Assembly: GCA_905193395.1 (NCBI GenBank)
Contig: CAJJOO010000102.1
Location: forward strand, 1 to 5,989
Origin: an uncultured Porphyromonadaceae bacterium
Lineage (GTDB): Bacteria; Bacteroidota; Bacteroidia; Bacteroidales; Muribaculaceae
Direction of reading: 5' to 3'
Length of the DNA stretch: 5,989 nucleotides
The translations under genes and the position numbers were made by a program. The notes beneath the pieces are model-generated. The model saw only the letters and a program-made list of their open reading frames with translations, ran no database searches and was not told the DNA's origin. Within the stretch, counting starts at the first letter, position 1. Each line of letters begins with the position of its first letter. Positions 1-5,989 of the stretch are shown here, piece by piece.

Positions 1-107
1 CTACAATATTTTATGTTTCACAAAAACTCTACAACAGCATAAATCAAACCCTACAACAACTATATAAAACAGCCATATTTATCTGTTTATAAATATTTTA
101 TAAATAA

Positions 108-123
108 TATGTTTTATAACATA
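108..123. repeat. Inverted repeat upstream of promoter
   Basis: TATGTT and AACATA form a perfect six-base inverted repeat around a TTAT centre. It lies about 35 bases upstream of the -7 element, a position where an activator or autoregulator could bind. A second, wider pair (TGTTTAT at 84-90, ATAAACA at 121-127) partly overlaps it. The region is so AT-rich that repeats like these arise easily by chance, so an operator role is only a possibility. Confidence 0.25.
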
Positions 124-157
124 AACATACACAACAATACAAAAAACTATTTTTTGA

Positions 158-165
158 TAACTTTG
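158..165 (+). promoter_or_regulatory. Bacteroidota-type -7 promoter element
   Basis: TAACTTTG fits the Bacteroidota primary sigma factor -7 consensus TAnnTTTG exactly. It lies in a familiar context (TTTTTTGATAACTTTGCA) 62 bases before the first ATG, which would place transcription start at about 170-173 and give a leader of roughly 55 bases. A matching -33 TTTG box is not present at the expected distance (about 133-140 reads AACAATAC), so the promoter may be weak or depend on an activator. It would drive the regulator and the overlapping helicase gene together. Confidence 0.6.
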
Positions 166-227
166 CATTGCGATACAGATTTGAAAACACGTTTGCACCC
201 TTACGACCTTAGTCAATACCGAAAACA

Positions 228-3098
228 ATGATATCTTTCCGCCGGATTGCAGCATTTGTCACCGCCGTTATCCTCACGATAACGGCCATGGCTTCCTATC
301 CGCCGGTGCGAAACTTCCCATACACCGTCCACAGCGGAGGAACCCAGACCTGGGCCGTCGAACATTCCGACGACGGCGTGATGTATTTCGCCAACAAGAA
401 CGGCCTGCTATCCTTCGACAGCGATACCTGGAGCCTCCAGCCCGTGAAAAACGGCTCGACCGTCCGAGCCCTTTTCCTCGACCGGGAAAACCGGCGTCTA
501 TATGCCGGCGCTTCCGAGGAATTCGGATTCTTCGACCCGGACTCGACCACCGGAAACCCGGTCTACACCTGCCTCTCGGACATAATCGGCAAAGGCCATG
601 CGCCATTCAAGGAAATCTGGAACATTTTCAAGGTCGACGGGACTGGCGAAATATGGTTCCAGTCGGACAACGACCTTTTTATGTGGGACGGCACCAAAAT
701 CACATCTTATAAATACCCGCGCCGCATCACCGCCTCCGTTGCCTTCGGCGGCCGCGTCTACATAGCCACCGCCGGCGCAGGCGTTTCCGTTCTGATCGAC
801 GGCAACGAAATCCATCCCGACGGGAACGACATCATTGCCCCTACCCGCGTGGTGGCCATGCTGCCCTGCGGCGACGGCCTGATGATTGTAACCGAATACC
901 ACGGCATCTTCATGCTGCGAGCCGGACATATCTCGCAGATTCACACTCCGATAGATGGTTTCTTGAAACAAAACCAGGTGTTCAGCGCCTCGTGCAGCGG
1001 CAACCGCTATGCCTTCGGAACGGTGAGCGGCGGCGTGGCTGTCTACAACTTCGTCTCCGGCCGCACGGCTTTCGCCAACACCCGCACGGGCTTGCAGAAC
1101 AACACCGTGCTGACCTCCCGCTTCACTCCCGACGGATGCCTGTGGCTCGGCCTCGACAACGGCATCGACGTGGTGTATATCGATTCGCCCTACTATTCGC
1201 TCCTGGGCGAAGCCGGCACCTACGGCGCCGGATATATGTCGCTGGTATCCGGCAATCTCCTGTATCTCGGCACGAACCAGGGCCTTTACGCCATGGATGC
1301 CAGCCGTGCCGACTCGCCCGTGCCGCCCGACCTCACAGGTCTGCTGCGCGGCCAGGTCTGGGACATATCGGAAATCGGCGCCCGGGTGATGGTGTGCACA
1401 GACGCCGGACTTTTCTGCGGCAGCGGCAGCAGTTTCTCGGCCGTCGAGGGCGTCCCGGGGTGCTGGTGCATCCTTCCTCTCCGCGCACATCCGGGCTACG
1501 CCCTGGTGTCGGCCTACAATTCATTCTACCTCCTGCACCGCGAGGGCGATGCATGGACCAATCTAGGTCCGGTGTCCGGGTACAACGACATCGGTGGTCA
1601 TTTCACCGAGGACAACGACGGTTCGATATGGATAGCCCACTGGCTAAAAGGCGTCTACAAACTGCGTCTCGACACTGCGCGCCGGCGTTTCTCGTCAATC
1701 CGCTTCTATAACTCGAAAAAAGGCCTTCCAACCGACCGCAACATCGGCGTCACAACCAACAACAACCGCCCGCTGTTCCTGACCGAAGGCGGATTCTACC
1801 GCTACGACGCCGCTACCGATATGATGCGCCCCGACACCAAACTCAACGACGTCCTCGGACCCGCCATCGCGCCGAGGCTGCACACCGCCCCCGACGGGCG
1901 CCTGTGGTGCGTGGCCGGTAACGCCATTTCCGTTGTGTCATACGACAACAGCGGCCGCGTTTCGGTCGACTCAGTCTCCTATTCACCGCTGGCCGACAAA
2001 CTGATTCCCGGATTCGACAATTTCAATTTCGTCAACGACAATCGCCTGCTCATTTCCATGCAGGACGGTTTTTTCGACGTCAATCCGGCAGCCGTCGCCG
2101 AACCGGTCAAAGGCTCGGCAGTCTATTTCAAGGCTTTACGTGCCTCAGGTGACACCGTTCTCAACTACGTCCCGCGGCTCATGGACTCGCACATCATACT
2201 CCCCTACTCGCAGAATTCCCTACGTTTCGAGGCCGTAGCGCCCGAATATCGCGGCGACAAACAGGTGTCATACAGTTTCATGCTCGATAATTACGACAGC
2301 GGATGGAGCGACTGGTCCGTGATGCCGTTCAAGGAATACACACAGTTGCAGGAGGGTGACTACACCATCCGCGTGCGCGCCCGCAACAATTTCACCAAGG
2401 AAATCAACGAGCGCGTGCTGCATTTCTCCGTGCTGCCCCCCTGGTTCCGCTCCACGCCGGCAAAAGTGGTATATCTGATTCTGACACTCATCCTTATGTT
2501 CCTCAGTTACAAGGCAATCAGACTGCTATCGCTGCGCGCCTCGGTCAAGGTGGCACGCCGCAAACAGAGCGAACTCGACACCATGCGCCGCCAGGCCAAG
2601 GAAGAATCACTGCTCAAGGACTACGAAATCGCCGAACTCAAAGGCCGACAACTGGAACAGGACATCAAGCACAAGACCGCCGAACTCTCGAACATCACCA
2701 TGAACGTGGTGCGCAAGAACGAAATACTGCTCGACATCTCCTCACGCCTTGAAAAACTCGCCGGCGCCGAATCCACCGCCGACATATCCCGGCAACTCAC
2801 CCGTATCCAGTCGATTATACGCGAAAACATCAACCACGATGACGACTGGCGCAACTTCATGCACAATTTCGACGCCGCCTACGAAGACTTCACCAAACGC
2901 CTTCAGGAACGCCATCCCGACCTCACGCCTACCGAACTGCGCACCTGCTGCTACCTGAAAATGGGCCTCAGCAGCAAAGACATAGCCCCGCTGTTCAACA
3001 TCTCGTACCGCAGCGTCGAAATGACACGCTACCGCCTGCGCAAGAAACTGGGGCTTAGCCGCGAAGACAACCTCACGGAATACCTGCAGAAACTGTGA
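228..3098 (+). CDS. Transmembrane propeller/Y_Y_Y sensor with LuxR-type DNA-binding domain
   Basis: This is a one-protein sensor-regulator. A signal sequence (residues 1-22, ending AMA before SYPP) exports the N-terminus. Residues of about 25-630 carry repeated blade-like segments of the two-component-regulator propeller type, for example the stretch ending WLGLDNGIDVV near 305-315 and GLPTDRN near 500. A Y_Y_Y domain follows (about 634-735, with YSFMLDNYDSGWSDW from residue 682). One membrane helix spans about 745-765, then a cytoplasmic charged coiled coil (about 770-860). The C-terminus is a LuxR/GerE-like helix-turn-helix (about 898-945: LTPTELR, SSKDIAPLFNIS, RSVEMTRYRLRKKL). No histidine kinase or receiver domain is present, so binding of a periplasmic ligand, perhaps a glycan as in related Bacteroidota sensors, probably controls DNA binding directly. 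The ATG at 228 is chosen because it supplies the signal peptide. The ligand and target genes are unknown. The stop overlaps the helicase start. Confidence 0.93.
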   Translation: MISFRRIAAFVTAVILTITAMASYPPVRNFPYTVHSGGTQTWAVEHSDDGVMYFANKNGLLSFDSDTWSLQPVKNGSTVRALFLDRENRRLYAGASEEFGFFDPDSTTGNPVYTCLSDIIGKGHAPFKEIWNIFKVDGTGEIWFQSDNDLFMWDGTKITSYKYPRRITASVAFGGRVYIATAGAGVSVLIDGNEIHPDGNDIIAPTRVVAMLPCGDGLMIVTEYHGIFMLRAGHISQIHTPIDGFLKQNQVFSASCSGNRYAFGTVSGGVAVYNFVSGRTAFANTRTGLQNNTVLTSRFTPDGCLWLGLDNGIDVVYIDSPYYSLLGEAGTYGAGYMSLVSGNLLYLGTNQGLYAMDASRADSPVPPDLTGLLRGQVWDISEIGARVMVCTDAGLFCGSGSSFSAVEGVPGCWCILPLRAHPGYALVSAYNSFYLLHREGDAWTNLGPVSGYNDIGGHFTEDNDGSIWIAHWLKGVYKLRLDTARRRFSSIRFYNSKKGLPTDRNIGVTTNNNRPLFLTEGGFYRYDAATDMMRPDTKLNDVLGPAIAPRLHTAPDGRLWCVAGNAISVVSYDNSGRVSVDSVSYSPLADKLIPGFDNFNFVNDNRLLISMQDGFFDVNPAAVAEPVKGSAVYFKALRASGDTVLNYVPRLMDSHIILPYSQNSLRFEAVAPEYRGDKQVSYSFMLDNYDSGWSDWSVMPFKEYTQLQEGDYTIRVRARNNFTKEINERVLHFSVLPPWFRSTPAKVVYLILTLILMFLSYKAIRLLSLRASVKVARRKQSELDTMRRQAKEESLLKDYEIAELKGRQLEQDIKHKTAELSNITMNVVRKNEILLDISSRLEKLAGAESTADISRQLTRIQSIIRENINHDDDWRNFMHNFDAAYEDFTKRLQERHPDLTPTELRTCCYLKMGLSSKDIAPLFNISYRSVEMTRYRLRKKLGLSREDNLTEYLQKL
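3095..3098 (+). promoter_or_regulatory. GTGA stop/start overlap coupling two genes
   Basis: The TGA stop of the regulator (3096-3098) shares bases with the GTG start of the helicase (3095-3097). Such four-base overlaps usually mean that ribosomes finishing the first gene start the second. No separate promoter-like TAnnTTTG is visible just upstream of the helicase, and no Shine-Dalgarno sequence helps the GTG. Confidence 0.85.
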
Positions 3099-5017
3099 CA
3101 CCGGCTCTAACCCACATCAGCGAACACCGTCGCCTCCTGACCCTCGAATACGAGGCCGAGAAGGCCGCACTCACCCGCGTGGCCGACCGCATGGACCCCG
3201 CTCGCCTTGTCGCGACGGGGCTGGCATGGTGGCCGGTGCGCCGCGGCAATATTTACTATAACTCGCTGAACCGCCGCGTTGTCGAGATATTCCGTACCGG
3301 CGATTTCGACCCTGAGACCGAAACGGAATTTGAATACGGACGCGCCGTAACCTTTTTCGACGCCTCCGGCGCTCCCGGCGACACTCTGCACCGTCGTGTG
3401 CGCGGCACGGTGAACTTTGCCGACGCCTCGCGCATGGTCATCGCCGTCGACGACGGCGCCGACCTGGGATTCCTCGACGCCGACGGGCGTCAGGCAGGCG
3501 TCCTGCTGTCCTTCGACGAAACTTCCTACCGCGCCATGTTCGATGCTCTCGACGCCCTTGCCGCCGCCCGCGGAACGCTGGGCGAACTGCGCGACCTGGT
3601 TTATTCCAAACGCCCGGCCTCATCGCTTGTCGCCACCCCGCTACGCTTCCCCTACCTCAACCCATCGCAGGAAGCAGGCGTCAACAATGTGCTGACCGCC
3701 AGGGAAGTGGCCGTGGTCCACGGACCGCCCGGTACCGGCAAGACAACCACTCTTGTCGAGGCCATCCACGAGACGCTGCGCCGCGAACCCCAGGTGATGG
3801 TCTGCGCCCAGAGCAACAAGGCCGTCGACTGGATTGCCTCGCGTCTGGCCGAACGCGGCATCAGCGTCCTGCGCCTGGGCAACCCCTCGCGCGTCGACGA
3901 CAACATGCTCGCCGCCACCTACGAACGCCGTTTTGAATCACATCCCGAATATTCCACCCTGTGGAGCATCCGACGCACCCTGCGCGAAATGTACGGCAAC
4001 CGCCGCTGTGGCAGAAGCGAATCGCAGCACGCACGCATCGAACGCCTCAAAGACCGCGCTACCGAACTCGAACTCCGCATCCACAACGACATCATGGCCT
4101 CTGTCCAGGTAGTCGCTTCGACCCTCGTGGGGAGCGCCTCGCGGATACTCCGCGGCGCAACCTTCAATTCCGTATTCATCGACGAGGCCGCCCAGGCCCT
4201 CGAAGCCGCCTGCTGGATTCCCATGCAGCGCGCCCGACGCATGATTCTGGCCGGCGACCACTGCCAGTTGCCCCCCACCGTCAAATGCCCCGAAGCCATG
4301 CGCGCCGGCCTCGGGCGCTCGCTCATGGAGGTCATTGTCGAAAACCATCCCGAATGTGTCACCCTGCTCACCGTCCAGTACCGCATGCACACCGACATAA
4401 TGCGCTTCCCCTCCGACTGGTTCTACGGCTCGAAACTCACCGCCGCGCCAGAGGTGAGCCACCGCGGCATCCTCGACCTCGACACCCCCGTGGAATGGGT
4501 CGACACCTCGCACCTGCAGCCCGCTGACACACAGGATACCGGCCCCACCGACGCCGACCTCTACCGCGAGACCATGGCCGGCGACTCGCCCGGCCGCGTA
4601 AACCCCGGCGAGGCTGCCCTGACCCTCGATACCCTCGAGGCCTACATCGGCCGCATCGGCATCGAGCGCCTCCTCGACGAACATATCGACATCGGCATCA
4701 TCTCGCCCTACCGCGCCCAGGTGCGCTGCCTGCGCCGCCTGCTCGCACGCCGTCCCTGGACACGCCGCTTGCGCGGCCGCATTTCCGTCAACACCGTCGA
4801 CGGCTTCCAGGGCAGCGAACGCGACGTAATCGTGCTCTCGCTCGTGCGCAGCAACGACAGCGCCGACATCGGTTTTCTGCGCGACCTCCGCCGCATCAAC
4901 GTCGCCATGACCCGCGCCCGTATGAAACTGATAATCATCGGCGACGGCGACACCCTCGCCGCCGCCCACCCCTTCTACCGCCGCCTCCGCCGCTACATCA
5001 CCTCCCTCAAACCATAA
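3095..5017 (+). CDS. Superfamily 1 DNA2/NAM7-like (IGHMBP2-type) helicase
   Basis: This is a complete 640-residue ATP-dependent nucleic-acid helicase, predicted cytoplasmic. An N-terminal beta-rich region (about 35-180) precedes a Q-motif (LNPSQ, 188-192), Walker A (GPPGTGKTT, 210-218), motif Ia (AQSNKAVD, from 238), a VASTLVGS segment, Walker B (DEAAQA, 363-368), motif III (GDHCQLPPT, from 387), motif IV (QYRMH, 428-432), motif V (VNTVDGFQGSE, 565-575) and motif VI (NVAMTRAR, 602-609). All catalytic motifs look intact, and the length suits the compact bacterial members of the family. DEAAQ and VDGFQGSE place it with Upf1/IGHMBP2-like SF1B enzymes, which usually move 5' to 3' on DNA or RNA. 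That polarity is family knowledge and not visible here. The start is a GTG inside GTGA, overlapping the regulator's TGA. The residues from there already resemble the family N-terminus (HRRLLTLEYEAEKAA), so the next in-frame ATG at residue 32 is less likely. The cellular role, repair or RNA metabolism, cannot be told. Confidence 0.95.
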   Translation: MTPALTHISEHRRLLTLEYEAEKAALTRVADRMDPARLVATGLAWWPVRRGNIYYNSLNRRVVEIFRTGDFDPETETEFEYGRAVTFFDASGAPGDTLHRRVRGTVNFADASRMVIAVDDGADLGFLDADGRQAGVLLSFDETSYRAMFDALDALAAARGTLGELRDLVYSKRPASSLVATPLRFPYLNPSQEAGVNNVLTAREVAVVHGPPGTGKTTTLVEAIHETLRREPQVMVCAQSNKAVDWIASRLAERGISVLRLGNPSRVDDNMLAATYERRFESHPEYSTLWSIRRTLREMYGNRRCGRSESQHARIERLKDRATELELRIHNDIMASVQVVASTLVGSASRILRGATFNSVFIDEAAQALEAACWIPMQRARRMILAGDHCQLPPTVKCPEAMRAGLGRSLMEVIVENHPECVTLLTVQYRMHTDIMRFPSDWFYGSKLTAAPEVSHRGILDLDTPVEWVDTSHLQPADTQDTGPTDADLYRETMAGDSPGRVNPGEAALTLDTLEAYIGRIGIERLLDEHIDIGIISPYRAQVRCLRRLLARRPWTRRLRGRISVNTVDGFQGSERDVIVLSLVRSNDSADIGFLRDLRRINVAMTRARMKLIIIGDGDTLAAAHPFYRRLRRYITSLKP

Positions 5018-5096
5018 CACCCGCTCCGGTGCGATTATATAAGAAAACCCCGGCATCGCTGCCGGGGAATCTGCATGCTATGAAAAACTGTTTTTA
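5018..5096. other. Convergent intergenic gap
   Basis: This is a 79-base gap between the helicase stop and the stop of the minus-strand outer-membrane gene. It holds the hairpin at 5048-5067 and a short T-run (5091-5095) next to the outer-membrane gene's stop codon. There is no gene in it. Confidence 0.85.
5048..5067 (-). terminator. Intrinsic terminator, best oriented for the minus strand
   Basis: CCCCGGCA and TGCCGGGG form a perfect eight-base-pair GC-rich stem around a TCGC loop. On the minus strand the stem is followed directly by TTTTCTTATATAAT, a good U-rich tract, and it begins 29 bases past the outer-membrane gene's stop. On the plus strand it lies 30 bases past the helicase stop but is followed by AATCTGCATG and not by T's. 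Termination of the helicase transcript here would therefore be weaker or depend on another factor. It may serve both convergent units. Confidence 0.8.
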
Positions 5097-5717
5097 TTAT
5101 CTGCCGCCGGCGGTCGAGCGGTCGGTATTGGAATCGGCGTTTATGATTTTCTGGACTCCGCGTTTCTGGCGCCCCCATTGAAGATTCCATGCCACCGAGA
5201 CGAAAGGCATGCACATATTGAGGCGCATGTGCTGCTCGTTGGTATTCCATTTGCTCAGGGAGCGTGAACCCTGGTCATATTTGCCGAAGGGCATTAATAC
5301 TCCGGCTCCGAACTGCCAGTCTTTCCAGTTGTAATCAAGCGAAATGACATTGATGTCTTCGCCCCAACTGATTTTCTCGCCCCACAGGTCGCGCTGGGCA
5401 TACCGGTATTCAACGCCGAGAACAAATCCCCAGTGAGACAGTTGCAAGGCTGCGTTTCCGCTCCAGCCGTTGTGGTTGATGGCATAGCCCGTGCCTTTCA
5501 TCCGCTCCATGCGGTACTGGACATAGCCGCTGACAGTGAGCCAATCGGGGATAATCTCAATCTGCGGCGCGAGGAAGAACGACAGGTTTTTCAGTCCGCG
5601 GCTGTTTTCGTATGTGGTGATAAGGCGGCCGTCGTTCCATTCCAGCAAGGGTGTGATGGCATTTGGCGATGTGAAGGCGCGGATGCCGAACGGTAGACGT
5701 AGTTGGGGGATTTCCAT
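5097..5717 (-). CDS. Outer-membrane beta-barrel protein, C-terminal part only
   Basis: The frame ends with TAA at 5097-5099. Its roughly 200 residues show alternating aromatic/polar strands, for example LTVSGYVQYRMERMKGTGY, WGFVLGVEYRYAQRDLWGE and DWQFGAGVLMPFGKY. The tail (GRQKRGVQKIINADSNTD) resembles the C-terminus of Bacteroidota outer-membrane beta-barrel (TonB-receptor-like, OMP_b-brl_3-type) proteins. It probably formed the last strands of a much larger surface transporter or barrel. The N-terminus, plug and most of the barrel are absent. The ATG at 5717 is not a real start, because the bases there belong to the GH57-like reading in another frame. Barrel-like sequence is convincing only from about 5696 (LPFGIRAF) downward. 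The gene is convergent with the helicase and followed by a good terminator. Its right-hand edge is an artificial or rearranged junction. The substrate is unknown. Confidence 0.75.
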   Translation of the reverse strand: MEIPQLRLPFGIRAFTSPNAITPLLEWNDGRLITTYENSRGLKNLSFFLAPQIEIIPDWLTVSGYVQYRMERMKGTGYAINHNGWSGNAALQLSHWGFVLGVEYRYAQRDLWGEKISWGEDINVISLDYNWKDWQFGAGVLMPFGKYDQGSRSLSKWNTNEQHMRLNMCMPFVSVAWNLQWGRQKRGVQKIINADSNTDRSTAGGR

Positions 5718-5920
5718 CCCAGCACATGCTTGGCGCCCTCCGTCACGGCAGTGCGGAAGCCCATCGAGCTTATCAGGAGCGCGATGTCGTCGTCGTAGAT
5801 AAGCTCGGTGTTGGCAAACACCTCCGGCTTGCGGCCGAACGTGCGGTATACCAGGTCGTCGTGAGCCTTGACCTCGCGCATGAACGCCTCCGGATCCTCC
5901 AGCGACGCCACGCCCGCCGC
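5699..5920 (-). pseudogene. GH57 alpha-amylase-like fragment
   Basis: On the minus strand, about 70 residues match the interior of bacterial family GH57 alpha-amylase-like proteins as I remember them. They run VKAHDDLVYRTFGRKPEVF, then NTELIYDDDIALLISSMGF, then TEGAKHVLGWKSPNYVY. The NTxLIYxDxI and TEGAKHVLGWKSPNY segments are distinctive for the intracellular Bacteroidota-type GH57 enzyme, which acts on alpha-glucans. A full protein would be about 400-480 residues. Here both the N-terminal half and everything after the SPNYVY segment are missing. The fragment continues in frame into aminotransferase-like sequence on its upstream side and runs out of frame into barrel-coding DNA on its downstream side, ending at a stop near 5591. 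It cannot encode a working glycosidase. The exact left and right edges are uncertain by about 15-30 bases. Confidence 0.7.
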
Positions 5921-5989
5921 AATAGCGGTCTGATTCATGGTATAGGAGTTAAAAGAATACTTCACATCGTTTAAATATTTAATCAGCGC
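5906..5989 (-). pseudogene. Histidinol-phosphate-aminotransferase-like fragment at window edge
   Basis: The minus-strand frame is open to the window end and reads LIKYLNDVKYSFNSYTMNQT, then AIAAGVASLED. The LNDVKxSFNSYTMNxTA pattern is typical of PLP-dependent fold-type I aminotransferases annotated as HisC, in the region after the cofactor lysine. Only about 25-30 residues are present. The PLP lysine and the N-terminal half would lie beyond the window, and the C-terminal domain is replaced by GH57-like sequence. This part is only 33% GC over its first 69 bases, unlike anything adjacent on its strand, so it may come from a different gene neighbourhood or a different organism. The assignment rests on one short motif. 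The GTG at 5965 is internal to that motif and not a true start. Confidence 0.6.

Larger units (their letters stand above)
1..227. other. AT-rich upstream intergenic region
   Basis: This stretch has no gene that I can support. It is strongly AT-rich, in contrast to the GC-rich genes that follow. It holds one recognisable promoter element (158-165), an inverted repeat (108-123), a pair of ten-base direct repeats (86-95 and 97-106) and three copies of a CTACAA-type word (1, 29 and 51). The last seven bases before the first ATG are A-rich (GAAAACA) with no Shine-Dalgarno match, which is normal for Bacteroidota. The start of the window may be an arbitrary cut, so an upstream gene cannot be excluded. 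Confidence 0.7.

Noticed and set aside
1..58. Three CTACAA-type words (1, 29, 51) as a regulatory repeat array
   Set aside because: The copies are short, one is imperfect, the spacing is uneven (28 and 22 bases) and the region is low in complexity. Chance is enough to explain it.
498..1490. Long minus-strand open frame (330 residues) inside the regulator gene
   Set aside because: It is antisense to a well-supported gene, has low-complexity Ala/Val/Gly/His-rich composition and shows no family motif. It is a by-product of GC-biased codons.
992..1711. Plus-strand 239-residue frame overlapping the regulator
   Set aside because: It is an Arg/Pro-rich out-of-frame translation of propeller-coding sequence and has no motif of its own.
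3938..5056. Long minus-strand open frame (372 residues) inside the helicase gene
   Set aside because: It lies opposite conserved helicase motifs, is rich in Ala/Gly/Val/Asp repeats with no recognisable domain, and would start inside the terminator hairpin region. It is a shadow frame.
5083..5095. AAAAAC/GTTTTT as a second terminator stem
   Set aside because: Only one base would separate the arms, which cannot form a hairpin loop, and the pairing is all A-T apart from one pair.
5591..5965. A single 124-residue minus-strand protein
   Set aside because: Its front matches an aminotransferase, its middle a GH57 enzyme, and its last 32 or so residues are an out-of-frame reading of barrel-coding DNA. 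The GTG start lies inside a conserved motif. It is better described as joined fragments.
1..5989. tRNA, rRNA, CRISPR array or insertion-sequence ends
   Set aside because: I saw no cloverleaf-like sequence, no regularly spaced repeats, no transposase motif and no terminal inverted repeats on reading both strands.

Overview
The window looks like a piece of a Bacteroidota genome, most likely Bacteroidales. Four things point there: a TAnnTTTG-type -7 element in an AT-rich upstream region, A-rich leaders with no Shine-Dalgarno site, a membrane-spanning propeller/Y_Y_Y/LuxR regulator of a type common in that phylum, and an outer-membrane beta-barrel protein of a Bacteroidota-type family. The two complete genes are GC-rich with GC-biased third positions, and this produces many long antisense shadow frames. 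The genus cannot be fixed from sequence alone.

Layout. Bases 1-227 are an AT-rich intergenic region with one good promoter element and some small repeats. Bases 228-3098 (+) encode a 956-residue secreted-sensor/membrane/DNA-binding regulator. Its stop overlaps the GTG start of the next gene (3095-5017, +), a complete 640-residue superfamily 1 helicase of the DNA2/NAM7/IGHMBP2 type. The two are almost certainly one transcription unit. Bases 5018-5096 are a short convergent intergenic gap holding a strong hairpin whose U-tract faces the minus strand. From 5097 leftward-reading coding sequence begins: the C-terminal part of an outer-membrane beta-barrel protein.

The right end is abnormal. Reading the minus strand from 5989 downward, three unrelated protein fragments follow one another within about 310 bases. 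First is a piece of a histidinol-phosphate-aminotransferase-like enzyme, then a piece of a GH57 alpha-amylase-like glycosidase, then the outer-membrane barrel. The first join is in frame and coincides with a jump in GC from 33% to 71%. The second breaks the frame. None of the three has its natural N-terminus here. The simplest reading is a chimeric sequence end (misassembly or chimeric reads). A real rearrangement is possible but less likely.

I found no RNA genes, CRISPR array, insertion sequence or convincing new defence or metabolic system. The most biologically interesting point is the translational coupling of a transmembrane one-component regulator to a helicase. The most important point for a reader is that sequence to the right of about 5690 should not be trusted as contiguous.
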